Below are positions 52,023 to 61,114 of a DNA stretch of 64,000 nucleotides, piece by piece. Position 1 is the first letter of the stretch; each line of letters starts with the position of its first letter. The stretch spans positions 1 through 64,000 of the forward strand of contig CAKUTF010000010.1 of NCBI GenBank assembly GCA_934691725.1, given 5' to 3'. Source of the stretch: an uncultured Fibrobacter sp. (lineage in GTDB: Bacteria; Fibrobacterota; Fibrobacteria; Fibrobacterales; Fibrobacteraceae). Both the position numbers and the translations under genes were made by a program. The notes beneath the pieces are model-generated. The model had not been told where the DNA came from. It saw only the letters and a list, made by a program, of their open reading frames with translations, and did not search any database.

Positions 52023-53144
52023 GTGATTACCGAAGAACAGATTCTCAAAGCGTTATCCGTTGTCGTGGACCCGGATCTCAAGAAAAATATCGTTGAACTG
52101 GGATTCGTGAAGAATGTTCGGATTTCAAAAGACGGCGACGTGGAACTGGATCTGGTCCTGACTACGCCGGCGTGCCCGATCCGCGATAGGTTCAAGACGC
52201 AGTGCGAGCAGATTCTCCGGGATTCCGGGGCGCGAACGGCAAATGTCGTCCTCAAGGCGAACGGTCGCGTGGTGAGCGGAACACAGGCAGGGGCGAGCGA
52301 CAACGAACTTTTGAAAGGCGTCAAGCGGATTGTGGGCGTAGCGAGCGGCAAAGGCGGTGTCGGAAAATCGACGGTGACGGCAAATCTCGCGATGGCCCTG
52401 AGCCTTGCCGGGGCGAAGGTGGGTGTTCTCGATGCGGACATTTACGGTCCTTCGATGAATATCATGTTTGGCGTGGAAAACGCTCCCGAGGTTTTCGAGG
52501 ACAGGACGATCGCTCCGGTCGAGGTCAAGGGCGGCATTTCGCTGATTTCGATGGCGATGTTTGCGGAATCGGACAAGGCGACGATTTGGCGCGGCCCGAT
52601 GGCGAGCCAGATGATCCAGAACTTTGTGCACCGCGTCCGCTGGGGCGAACTGGACTACCTGCTGATAGACTTTCCTCCCGGAACGGGCGATATCCAGCTG
52701 ACGCTTACGCAGCAATGCCCTCTTTCGTGTGCGGTTGTCGTCACTACGCCGCAGGAAGTCGCGCTTGCGGATTGCCGCAAGGGGCTTGCGATGTTCGACA
52801 GTGTCGGCGTGCCGACGGTGGGAATCATCGAAAACATGAGTTACTTTGTCTGCGACGGTTGCGGAAAGCATCACAACATTTTCCGCTCCGGCGGGGGCGA
52901 ACGGATTTCAAAGGCTTTGGGCGTCCCTTTGCTCGGAAAGGTTCCCCTGGAACCCGCGGTTGCCGACTGTGGCGATTTGGGAACTCCCGCCGTGTTGCGC
53001 TACCCGAACAGCGAAAGCGGCAAGGCGTTTGCGGATATCGCCGAAAAGACAATCCAGGCGATTGCCCAGTTGGAACATTCGACAAAAAATGTCATGCACA
53101 ACTTCCGTTTCCGTTTTGAAGAACTTCCCGTGGAGGCGAAATGA
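52023..53144 (+). CDS. apbC: Mrp/ApbC-type Fe-S cluster carrier ATPase
   Basis: A 373-residue protein with an N-terminal DUF59/MIP18-like domain (LSVVVDPDLKKNIVELGFV), then the deviant Walker A GKGGVGKST, the DADIYGPS motif and the conserved cysteine pair CDGCGKHH that carries a bridging Fe-S cluster. I chose the GTG at 52023 with GAAGGA upstream; 12 further in-frame codons upstream look non-coding. The DUF971 gene overlaps its stop by 4 bases. Confidence 0.88.
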   Translation: MITEEQILKALSVVVDPDLKKNIVELGFVKNVRISKDGDVELDLVLTTPACPIRDRFKTQCEQILRDSGARTANVVLKANGRVVSGTQAGASDNELLKGVKRIVGVASGKGGVGKSTVTANLAMALSLAGAKVGVLDADIYGPSMNIMFGVENAPEVFEDRTIAPVEVKGGISLISMAMFAESDKATIWRGPMASQMIQNFVHRVRWGELDYLLIDFPPGTGDIQLTLTQQCPLSCAVVVTTPQEVALADCRKGLAMFDSVGVPTVGIIENMSYFVCDGCGKHHNIFRSGGGERISKALGVPLLGKVPLEPAVADCGDLGTPAVLRYPNSESGKAFADIAEKTIQAIAQLEHSTKNVMHNFRFRFEELPVEAK

Positions 53145-53449
53145 TCCAGCCGGTAAAGATTTTCCGTACGCCTGAAAACGAACTGGGCTTTGACTTTGAC
53201 GACGGTTCGCGGGCGGTTTTCCGCTTGAGGGATTTGCGTCTCGCTTGCCCGTGCGCGCTTTGCGTCGATGAAAATTCCGGGGAACGCCTGCTCGACCCGA
53301 AAACTGTCCCCGAGGACATTTCGATAGAGAGCATCCAGTCCGTGGGCCGGTATGCGGTCGGAATTTTATGGAGCGATGGGCATCGGACGGGCATTTATCC
53401 TTACGAATTGCTGAAACGCTTGGCGAAGGATTTGACGAAAAAGGCCTAA
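53141..53449 (+). CDS. DUF971-domain protein
   Basis: A 102-residue protein matching DUF971, the domain also found at the N-terminus of gamma-butyrobetaine hydroxylases (RLRDLRLACPCALCVDE and YAVGILWSDGHRTGIYPYE). It contains a C-x-C-x2-C cluster (CPCALC). It is translationally coupled to the Mrp-like gene, a common pairing that suggests a role near Fe-S assembly. Confidence 0.82.
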   Translation: MIQPVKIFRTPENELGFDFDDGSRAVFRLRDLRLACPCALCVDENSGERLLDPKTVPEDISIESIQSVGRYAVGILWSDGHRTGIYPYELLKRLAKDLTKKA

Positions 53450-53497
53450 AAAGCCATATTTGGAGCGGTAAATTTTTTTGGCGTAGGTCTATCCTAT

Positions 53498-54340
53498 ATG
53501 AGTGATTTTAACGAATCTTTATATTTTCGCGATTTGAATCGGTATCCGACTTTGAAGCCGGAAGAGGAAGCTGCGCTCATAGCGATTATCAAGAACGGCA
53601 AGACGGAAGAGATTCGCCAGTCCGCTTTGCAGCACCTGATCCGCGGAAACCTGCGGTTCGTGGTCAGCGTCGCCCGAAAATACCAGGGGCGCGGGCTTTC
53701 CCTTTTGGACCTCATCAACGAAGGCAACCTGGGACTTTTCAAGGCGGCGAAGCGTTTCGACAGCACCAAGGACGTAAAGTTCATCAGCTATGCGGTCTGG
53801 TGGATTCGGCAGTCCATCCAGAAGGCTCTTTTTGAACAGGTCGGCGCAGTCCGGATTCCGCCTAACAAGCTTACCCTGGTGAACCGTTTTAAACGCGCTC
53901 TTGTCCAGAACGGCGGCGATTACGAACGGACGATGGCGATGCCCGAATTCGCCGGCTCGGAACAGGACATTGTCGAAGTGATGGAAAAGATTGTCGATAT
54001 TTCGCTCGACGCTCCGATTAGCGATGACGGAAGCTCCGGGGATTCGGTCAGCTCCCTGATGGACGTCCTGGGGACGGACGGGAACCAGGAAGACGAAATG
54101 GAGAAGAACGAACGCAAGGCTCTGATCGACGATATTCTCAAGTCGCTTCCGCGCCGCGAAGAAGAAATATTGCGGATGTTCTACGGACTTGACACGGTAG
54201 AGGATACAACGCTGAAGGATATCGGCGAAGACCTGAAGCTCAGCCGTGAGCGGGTCCGCCAGATAAAAAACAAGACTTTGCGGAAGCTCCAGCGGAACAA
54301 GGAAAAACGCGATCGGTTGAGCGATTTCCTGGAAAGTTGA
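53498..54340 (+). CDS. Sigma-70-family RNA polymerase sigma factor, RpoD-like
   Basis: A 280-residue sigma factor with regions 1.2, 2 (FVVSVARKYQGRGLSLLDLI, then FISYAVWWIRQSI), 3 and 4 (KLSRERVRQIKNKTLRKL). Its short length and lack of a long region 1.1 are like primary sigma factors of Bacteroidota, so it may be the main sigma factor; an alternative factor is possible. An Asp/Ser/Gly-rich linker lies between regions 3 and 4. The next ATG overlaps its stop (TGATG). Confidence 0.85.
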   Translation: MSDFNESLYFRDLNRYPTLKPEEEAALIAIIKNGKTEEIRQSALQHLIRGNLRFVVSVARKYQGRGLSLLDLINEGNLGLFKAAKRFDSTKDVKFISYAVWWIRQSIQKALFEQVGAVRIPPNKLTLVNRFKRALVQNGGDYERTMAMPEFAGSEQDIVEVMEKIVDISLDAPISDDGSSGDSVSSLMDVLGTDGNQEDEMEKNERKALIDDILKSLPRREEEILRMFYGLDTVEDTTLKDIGEDLKLSRERVRQIKNKTLRKLQRNKEKRDRLSDFLES

Positions 54341-56046
54341 TGCGGATTCCCGGAAATAAGGCGCAGCGCGCCGCAGTCTATTTCTTGGCGCTTCTCGGTG
54401 TCGCATTTTTGGTGCTCTTGGCCTATTCCCTCTATGGAATGTTCGGTCCTCGGAAAATCGAAGCGCCGAGCGTTCCCTTCGGGCTTCCTTTCGGGACGGA
54501 AATTTCGGTAGGGGATTTTCCCGATACGCTTTCGGGACTGTCTGCGCTTCCTGTATCGACGGTGCAGGAACTGCGACGCGCGGATGACTTGGAAAAAAAC
54601 GACCGCTTTGACGAAGCCGCGGAAATCTACGAGGCTATTGCGCTGCAATATCCGGGCGTGTTTCTTGCGGAGTGGGGAGTTGTCCGTTCGCTGCTTGCTA
54701 AAGATTCGCTTTCTCCCGTGTGGAAGTCGCTGCTCGAATCTTCGGAGCGATCTTTGAAGAAACGCTATCCGGAATCTTCGGTCGCATTTTTGCTAGACGC
54801 AAGCTTTGCCGAAAAGACGAACAGTCTCGGAACCGCCGTGGAACTCGCTCGCGTCGCGACGGAAAAGGCTCCGGCTTTTTTCGATGCCCGACTGCTCTAT
54901 GCGAAGCTGCTTTTTCGGGCAGGTCGCTTTGAAGAGGGCAAAGGGGAAGCTCGGGCGGCGATAAGCCTTTCTCTCGGGGAAAATCCCAAGGCATATGCGC
55001 TCCTTTCCCGAATCTTTCATGACGAAGGAACTCTCGACAGCTGTGAACGAGTCGTCGATTATGCGCTTTCCAAGTTCCCGATAAATCCTGAATTACTTTG
55101 TATGCAGGGAATTTTGCAAGAGTATAAAGGACGCTTTGACGAAGCGGAAAATACTTATCGCCGTGTTCTCGCGATACGCCCGGACTTTCTGCCGGCGACC
55201 GAAGCGCTTCTTTCCCTAGGCCTAAAATCTCCGCCGGGAAGAATGGAAAGCGGACGTCTTTCGCCAAAGGATCAGGCGAAGATCGCTTACGATATTCTGG
55301 AGCCTCTGGTTTCGCGCTATCCCGACAACCTGCCGCTCCGCGAAGCGCTCGGAGCCGCTTACCTAAAGGGGCGGGAGTTTGACCGTGCGAAATCCCAGTT
55401 CTTAGAAATCCAAAACCGCGACCCGGAATATCCCGAAATCCAGCGACGCTTGCAGGAAGCCTCTTCCGTCCCCCCGGTCCGTGACGTAAAAAAGAACATG
55501 CTCGCAGACAATCTGCACCGTGCGATCGACAGCATGCGGACGCTTCCTGCGACAGGACATTCGTTTGAATCGAGCCTTGGGCATTATCTGGTGCGCTACG
55601 GGGCTTCGCCGAAAGAATTTTTTGCCAAATATTCCGCTTCGAATTTCAAGAAGATTAAGAAGAACGCTTGGCAGGAAACTTTTTTTGAGGCTCCATTTTT
55701 TCATCGATACACGGTCCTGTTTGACGAAAATGCTCGTTTTTACGGCGTGCATGTCGTGGTGACGGATTCGAACGTCGTCGCGAACAAGGCGACGAATACA
55801 CCGGAAATCTACACGACGCTTCTCCAGCTGAATTCGCGAATTTCCGGTCTAGGAACGGAAACGGGTGAAACCGAATGCGACGGGACGGTCCTTTCCGGAG
55901 CGACCTGGGAGACGCGTGACAACTTTGAAATGCTTGCGCGTGTGGTCGGAAAGCCGGCGGAAGTCCGCATGATTCGGTTGGACAAGTCAAAAATTCCCGA
56001 AGGAATGCGACTTTGCGATTATTCGAAGTATCTTTTTATGGATTGA
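54340..56046 (+). CDS. Membrane-anchored TPR protein
   Basis: A 568-residue protein with one N-terminal transmembrane helix (~12-33). Many TPR-like helices follow, such as FDEAAEIYEAIALQYPGVF, GRFDEAENTYRRVLAIRPDF and YLKGREFDRAKSQFLEI. The last ~180 residues form a different domain without known motif. The ATG at 54340 overlaps the sigma-factor stop by one base. The function is not known. A second TPR protein follows within 17 bases. Confidence 0.7.
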   Translation: MRIPGNKAQRAAVYFLALLGVAFLVLLAYSLYGMFGPRKIEAPSVPFGLPFGTEISVGDFPDTLSGLSALPVSTVQELRRADDLEKNDRFDEAAEIYEAIALQYPGVFLAEWGVVRSLLAKDSLSPVWKSLLESSERSLKKRYPESSVAFLLDASFAEKTNSLGTAVELARVATEKAPAFFDARLLYAKLLFRAGRFEEGKGEARAAISLSLGENPKAYALLSRIFHDEGTLDSCERVVDYALSKFPINPELLCMQGILQEYKGRFDEAENTYRRVLAIRPDFLPATEALLSLGLKSPPGRMESGRLSPKDQAKIAYDILEPLVSRYPDNLPLREALGAAYLKGREFDRAKSQFLEIQNRDPEYPEIQRRLQEASSVPPVRDVKKNMLADNLHRAIDSMRTLPATGHSFESSLGHYLVRYGASPKEFFAKYSASNFKKIKKNAWQETFFEAPFFHRYTVLFDENARFYGVHVVVTDSNVVANKATNTPEIYTTLLQLNSRISGLGTETGETECDGTVLSGATWETRDNFEMLARVVGKPAEVRMIRLDKSKIPEGMRLCDYSKYLFMD

Positions 56047-56062
56047 TTTGTACGTTGTGACT

Positions 56063-57985
56063 ATGAGTACTAGGACTTTTTTTTCGCTGCTTCTTCTGCT
56101 TGCTTTCGGAACGGTTCTGGAAGGCTGCACTTGTTGCGCCTATCTGAACCACATCTTCAATGCGGACAGGAATTACGAAGATGCCGTCAAGCTGGAAGCG
56201 GCCAAGGCGGACTCGATTCCCGCGGATTCCGAAGTCGTGGCGACGGGCGAAGCGGCGAAGAAATATGACAAGGTAATCGAGAAAGGTTCGCGGGTCTTGG
56301 AGCGGTTCCCGGATAACGACCGCCAGACGGCCCGGGCGGTGTTTCTCATCGGCGAATCCTTCCGGCACAAAGGGGAATGGGGAAAGGCTGTCGCGAAGTA
56401 CGACGAATTCGAACGGTATTTTTCCGACCACGATTCCATGCCGAAAGTGGAATACGAGCGGGCCTATTGTCTTTATAAAAACGGCGAATACGACGTGAGC
56501 CGTTTTGCGCTGCAGTCGATTCTCGACGCCGGAGCGGAACATCCTTTTTACAACGACGGGCTGAACCTGTTGTCGCTGCTCGAAGAAAAGGGCGATTTTA
56601 CGGAACAGGCGATTGCCGCTCTGGAAAAGATGCTCGCCGATTCGAACGGAACTCCCTATATGCGCGGGCGTGCGCACTTGCGCCTAGCGTCCCTCTATTT
56701 TAAAACGGAAAACTATCCCAAGGCGCGTGAACATTACAGGGCAAAGGAAATCGTTGAACTGCCGCTCCGGGACCAGTATTTGGCAAGCCTCCATGCGGCG
56801 GAATGCCTTGCCGCGACCGATGCCTTTGCGGATGCCGCCGAAGAATACCGGCTGATGATCGAAAACAAGGATTACGAATCGCACTTGCCCGATATGTATG
56901 TGCGCCGCGGGGAACTTTTGCTCCGGGCGAACGACTGGACAGGCGGTGAAAAACTTTTGCATTTTGTGACGGACGAGTATAAAAAATCGGAATATGCTTC
57001 GCGAGGATTCTTTGACCTGGGAGATTTTTACCAGACCGAGAAACGCGAATACGAACCTGCCCTCGCCTATTATGATTCGAGCTTTCTCGCGCGCCCCGGA
57101 TCGAGTTGGGGTAAAAACGCTAGGGAACGTCGCGATGCGCTGCGTCGGTTGCTCGCTTTGCGGGAAAAAGATTCTCTCGCCGATACGACGCTCCAGGCGA
57201 AAAAGCAGTTTTTCGATACCGAATTCCAGATTGCGGAACTGTTCCTCTTTAAGCTTTCGGAAATGGACAGTTCGCTGGCGCGTCTCGACAGGATTATCGA
57301 AGGTTCGCCGGATACCGCCGTGGTGATGCGCGCTACCTATGCGCGAGCCTTTATCTATGACGAGTTCAAGCAGGACCCGGACCGGGCCGAGGAGCTTTAC
57401 AAGGAAATTATCGCCAAGTATCCGCGGACGGAATATGCGAAGCAAGCCCAGGTGAATCTAGGCGAGAAGGTGACGGTCAAGACGCCCGAGGACGAAGCGC
57501 ATGAACTTTTCCTAAAAGCCGAAAGCCTTTGGGTCGCGGCGAAAGACGTTCCGCTCGACAGCATGGAACTTGTGGATTCCGCCTACGCAAAGGCTCTTGC
57601 CGCCTACGATACGGTTTTTCAGGCTTATCCCGAAACGGATGCGGGCGTCCAGGCTCTATATATGAAGGGCATTATCTGGGAAATGTCGCCGGAGACAAGG
57701 GATTCCGCCGCTTTCGCATTCAGGAAGCTGCGAAACGAACATCGGGATTCGCCGTGGGGAATTGATGCGGAAAGACGCCTCCAGACCAGGATGTCCATTA
57801 CGGATGAATCCTTGGCGCGTCTCCGCAAACGCGTGGAGCAGAATGCCGCTTACGTCGATAAACTCTCGCAACAGTATTATGAAGGCTTGTCGGCTGCCGA
57901 GAACAAGAAGAACGGTCCGGACATCAAGTCTTCCGAAGACGAAGTCCTGGAAAATTCCTACAACAGCATGTATGATTTTGAATAA
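56063..57985 (+). CDS. TPR lipoprotein (BamD-like repeats, enlarged)
   Basis: A 640-residue lipoprotein: signal peptide and lipobox LEGC (Cys ~22). Many TPR units of the BamD/tol-pal type follow (GEWGKAVAKYDEFERYF, DPDRAEELYKEIIAKYPRTEYAKQA cut as DRAEELYKEIIAKYP). It is far longer than BamD itself. The ATG at 56063 starts a standard lipoprotein signal; a TTG 15 bases earlier is the alternative. It is probably co-transcribed with the TPR gene before it, with a periplasmic scaffold role. Confidence 0.7.
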   Translation: MSTRTFFSLLLLLAFGTVLEGCTCCAYLNHIFNADRNYEDAVKLEAAKADSIPADSEVVATGEAAKKYDKVIEKGSRVLERFPDNDRQTARAVFLIGESFRHKGEWGKAVAKYDEFERYFSDHDSMPKVEYERAYCLYKNGEYDVSRFALQSILDAGAEHPFYNDGLNLLSLLEEKGDFTEQAIAALEKMLADSNGTPYMRGRAHLRLASLYFKTENYPKAREHYRAKEIVELPLRDQYLASLHAAECLAATDAFADAAEEYRLMIENKDYESHLPDMYVRRGELLLRANDWTGGEKLLHFVTDEYKKSEYASRGFFDLGDFYQTEKREYEPALAYYDSSFLARPGSSWGKNARERRDALRRLLALREKDSLADTTLQAKKQFFDTEFQIAELFLFKLSEMDSSLARLDRIIEGSPDTAVVMRATYARAFIYDEFKQDPDRAEELYKEIIAKYPRTEYAKQAQVNLGEKVTVKTPEDEAHELFLKAESLWVAAKDVPLDSMELVDSAYAKALAAYDTVFQAYPETDAGVQALYMKGIIWEMSPETRDSAAFAFRKLRNEHRDSPWGIDAERRLQTRMSITDESLARLRKRVEQNAAYVDKLSQQYYEGLSAAENKKNGPDIKSSEDEVLENSYNSMYDFE

Positions 57986-58290
57986 GAACCTGTTTTCATA
58001 TGTGTCGGGCATAGCTCGCTAACCAGCCATTGCCGGGTCACACCCGGCAATCCCTTCTCTGAAAGGAGATTCCCCGGTCAAGCCGGGGAATGACATTGTA
58101 CCGCAACTCTGACCACTGCACACTAACTACTAAACTTAGACGTCCGCAGACCAATTTCCCATTTCTCATTGCTAATTACTCATTCCCTTAGACGTCTGCT
58201 GTTCTAAGCTCAAAGCTCTCTCAACTAAGTTCTGACTAGACGTCTGCTGTTCCTTATAAAGACATTCTCTAAATAGTTGCTCTTTATTTA
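57986..58290 (+). repeat. Modular intergenic repeat, copy C
   Basis: It starts with AGAACCTGTTTTCATA at the stop of the TPR lipoprotein. It has an extra hairpin (ATTGCCGGGT, CAC, ACCCGGCAAT; 58029-58051), the shared hairpin ATTCCCCGG/CCGGGGAAT (58069-58091), then GACGTC-type motifs with pyrimidine blocks, and ends at AAGACATTCT. No gene is seen inside. Confidence 0.8.
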
Positions 58291-58297
58291 AAGAGAA

Positions 58298-58810
58298 CTA
58301 GGCTACCCTGGAATACAACGCAGAGAGCTTCGGAATTGCGTCCAAGGATTGTCTGTAAAATTCGTCGTCCTGCTCGATTCCGATACTATCGTAGCCTAGA
58401 AATTCTGCAGCCGCAATCGTTGAGCCGCTGCCTGAAAACGGATCCAATACGATTCCCGTTCCTAGTGGCAGAGATGCGTGGACCAGCAGACGTAAAAAGG
58501 TTTTCGAAATAAAAGCCAAGGTTCACACAAAGCTTTCGGAATAACAGATGTTGAAGCAAATTCACTTTCTGCATTTTTGGGACGATCACCGCCTCTTAGC
58601 GTGCATACGGTGCGGATGACTTCTCCCCTTTTTTCCAGACCGGAATTTCTGAGTGCGGAACTGACAATATCCGACAACAGCGGTGTTGAAGCTAAAAAGA
58701 TATGCCCTCCGGGAACGAGAACGCGGAATGCCAATTCGGCCCACTGTTTGAAATAGCCCATATTTACAAAGTCCCGGCGGAGAAGGTCAGAGGATAATTT
58801 AGCAATTGTT
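58298..58810 (-). pseudogene. DNA methyltransferase remnant
   Basis: Pieces of an adenine or cytosine-N4 methyltransferase on the minus strand. One frame has DFVNMGYFKQWAELAFRVLV, GGDRPKNAESEF and EPWLLFRKP. Another, after a frameshift and apparent loss of the middle, has FLRLLVHASLPLG and motif I DPFSGSGST followed by GYDSIGIEQDDE. The N-terminal catalytic motif is missing. It is clearly not functional. It borders repeat copy C. Confidence 0.65.
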
Positions 58811-58833
58811 TTGCCTCTGACGTACTTTTCTTC

Positions 58834-58856
58834 TTTTTGTCAAACTTTGACAAAAA
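58834..58856. promoter_or_regulatory. Perfect 11-bp inverted repeat with single-base centre
   Basis: TTTTTGTCAAA and TTTGACAAAAA flank one C. It lies just upstream of a TATAAT (58864-58869) and the ATG at 58877, so it is placed to act as an operator for the small gene. The symmetry is exact. Confidence 0.55.
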
Positions 58857-58876
58857 CGGTTTTTATAATTGGAATT

Positions 58877-59101
58877 ATGATTACTGCACAAAAGAACAAC
58901 TACACGAATAAGCAAGATCTTAGAAATGCAGCGCAAAGCTTTTTTTCGGACGGCTTCATCTCCTTTCGTCGGCGCATCGCGGAACAGCTTTCCCTGCAAG
59001 GCGCGGAACTTTCGGAAGATGAAGATTCCACCTTGCTCGATTTTTACCGGCATGGCGAAAATGAAACCTACGTTCTTGCCGCTTTCGGCTACGAAAGCTG
59101 A
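58877..59101 (+). CDS. Small hypothetical protein
   Basis: A 74-residue acidic protein (NKQDLRNAAQSFFSDGFISF and DEDSTLLDFYRHGENE). No family recognised. The ATG at 58877 follows a TATAAT box and an 11-bp dyad. It ends 1 base before the stop of the convergent prmC gene. Confidence 0.5.
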   Translation: MITAQKNNYTNKQDLRNAAQSFFSDGFISFRRRIAEQLSLQGAELSEDEDSTLLDFYRHGENETYVLAAFGYES

Positions 59102-59102
59102 A

Positions 59103-59957
59103 TTATCGGGCCTGGTATTCGACAAAGCGCGTCTTGCCGTAGAAATCCGGCAATGTTCCGCACCATTTTAGCCAGGGATAGTTTGACGCTTCCGCTTCGA
59201 GAATTTTATCCTCGTTCGCTTCCGGGCCGATTTCCATCAGAAGGAAGCCTTCGGGTTTCAGGCGGTTTTTGCTCTGCTCCAAAATTTTCCGGATAAGCGT
59301 GAGACCGTCCGGTCCGCCGAAGAGGGCAAGCGCCGGGTCAAAGTCTCGGACTTCCGGCTGGAGCTTTTCCTTTTCCGCATCGGGAATATAGGGCGGATTG
59401 CTGACGATGATGTCGAATTTTTCGCCTTCGGGAAGGGCTTCTAGCAGGTTTCCTTCAAAAATTTCGATTTCAGCTTCGTTGAATTTCGCATTTTCTTTGG
59501 CGAGGTCGAGAGCGTCCTTTGAAATGTCCGTGGCAAGAACACGCATTCCCGGAATTTCCTTTTTGACGGCAATCGCAATCGCCCCGCTTCCCGTTCCGAT
59601 ATCCGCAACCGTGGCGGATTCCTTTCCCTGCAAGCGTTCCTTGATGATGTCGATGAGAGATTCCGTCTCGGGTCTGGGAATCAGGGCGCGCCTGTCGCAA
59701 CGGATTTCGTGCCCGCGGAAACAGGCCGTTCCGACGATATGCTGGAGCGGTTCGCGCTTTGCCCGGCGCGCCACCAGCGGGCGGAGAATTTCAAGTTCGT
59801 GCTCGGAAAGCGGCTTGTCGAAATTCAGGTAGAGGTCCATCCGCTTCATCTTGAGACCGTGTGCGAGGATGTATTGCGCATCGAGTCTCGGATTGGGGAT
59901 ACCCTTGTGCTGAAAGAAAGAAGTCGTCTTGTTTAAAATTTCGAGGACGGTGTTCAT
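59103..59957 (-). CDS. prmC: Release-factor glutamine methyltransferase
   Basis: A 284-residue enzyme that methylates the Gln of the GGQ motif in release factors. It has the N-terminal helical domain (LDAQYILAHGL), motif I ADIGTGSGAIAIA and the catalytic VSNPPYIPD. The ATG at 59957 overlaps the prfA stop by 4 bases, the classic prfA-prmC arrangement. A longer in-frame reading upstream is only a shadow over prfA. Confidence 0.95.
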   Translation of the reverse strand: MNTVLEILNKTTSFFQHKGIPNPRLDAQYILAHGLKMKRMDLYLNFDKPLSEHELEILRPLVARRAKREPLQHIVGTACFRGHEIRCDRRALIPRPETESLIDIIKERLQGKESATVADIGTGSGAIAIAVKKEIPGMRVLATDISKDALDLAKENAKFNEAEIEIFEGNLLEALPEGEKFDIIVSNPPYIPDAEKEKLQPEVRDFDPALALFGGPDGLTLIRKILEQSKNRLKPEGFLLMEIGPEANEDKILEAEASNYPWLKWCGTLPDFYGKTRFVEYQAR

Positions 59958-61018
59958 GCGAATTTCCCGAGAACTTCCTGGGCGTGTGCCATCTGCAGCG
60001 CGTCGATGATTTCCTGGATGTCGCCGGTCATGACGCTTTCTAGCTTGTAGAGTGTCAGGTTTACGCGGTGATCGGTGACGCGGTTCTGTGGAAAATTGTA
60101 GGTGCGGATCTTGGCGGATCTGTCGCCGGTGCCGACCATCGCCTTGCGGCTTGCCGCCTCGGCCTGTTCCTTCTTGGCAATCAGGGCATCGAGAATTTTG
60201 GAGCGGAGCATTTCCATGGCGTGCAAACGGTTCTGCAGCTGCGAGCGTTCTGTCTGGCAGCTCACGACAACGCCTGTCGGGATATGGGTGAGGCGCACTG
60301 CGGAATCCGTCTTGTTGATATACTGTCCACCGGCGCCGCTGCTTCGGTAAGTGTCCATGTGGATGTCGGCTTCCCGGATGTTCACATCGACTTCTTCCGC
60401 TTCGGGGAGAATCGCGACCGTCGCCGCCGACGTGTGCACGCGGCCTTGCGTTTCGGTGTCGGGGACGCGCTGCACTCGGTGGACTCCGCTTTCGAACTTG
60501 AGCGTTCCATAGACGCTGTCGCCTTCGATAAAGACGCGGATTTCCTTGTAGCCGCCCACCGTGCCTTCCGACGCGTCCTGGACGGTCATCTTCCATCCCA
60601 TGCGGTCCGCGTAACCGCGATACATGCGGAACAGGTCGCCCGCAAAAAGGGCCGATTCGTCGCCGCCGGTTCCCGCCCGGATTTCAAGCGTCGCGTTTCG
60701 GTAATCCCACGGATCCTTGGGAACCATCAGAATCTGCAGTTCGTCTTCGAGAGCGGCGATGTGCTTTTCGAGAGGCGGAATTTCCGCCTTGGCGGCTTCG
60801 GCAAATTCGGCGTCGCTTCCGCCGAGAGCCTGTTTCCATTCCTTTAAATCGCTTGACAGCTGGATGTATTCGCGGGCCTTCTGGCAGCTCTTTTCGAGAC
60901 CTTTATACTGCTTTTGGAGTTTGGTATAGAGAGCCTGGTTCGAAACGACTTCGGGAGACGAAAGTTCCGATTCCAGTTCTTCGTATTTTTCGATCACTTT
61001 TTGTGCGGCTTCTAACAT
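59954..61018 (-). CDS. prfA: Peptide chain release factor 1
   Basis: A 354-residue class I release factor that ends translation at UAA and UAG. The GGQ motif is in SSGAGGQYINKTDSAV and is the target of PrmC. The anticodon-like loop is present. Length is normal. Confidence 0.95.
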   Translation of the reverse strand: MLEAAQKVIEKYEELESELSSPEVVSNQALYTKLQKQYKGLEKSCQKAREYIQLSSDLKEWKQALGGSDAEFAEAAKAEIPPLEKHIAALEDELQILMVPKDPWDYRNATLEIRAGTGGDESALFAGDLFRMYRGYADRMGWKMTVQDASEGTVGGYKEIRVFIEGDSVYGTLKFESGVHRVQRVPDTETQGRVHTSAATVAILPEAEEVDVNIREADIHMDTYRSSGAGGQYINKTDSAVRLTHIPTGVVVSCQTERSQLQNRLHAMEMLRSKILDALIAKKEQAEAASRKAMVGTGDRSAKIRTYNFPQNRVTDHRVNLTLYKLESVMTGDIQEIIDALQMAHAQEVLGKFA

Positions 61019-61114
61019 CGGATGCGAATTTAGAAAATTTATGGTAGATGTTCTTCAAAAAATAGGGGAGAAGGGCGCTCCGCGGAAAATTTAAAAGATA
61101 GATTTGACAAGGAT

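Noticed and set aside
59958..60596. N-terminal extension of prmC upstream of 59957
   Set aside because: It lies over prfA in another frame and is Arg/Pro/His-rich; the ATG at 59957 overlaps the prfA stop in the usual way.
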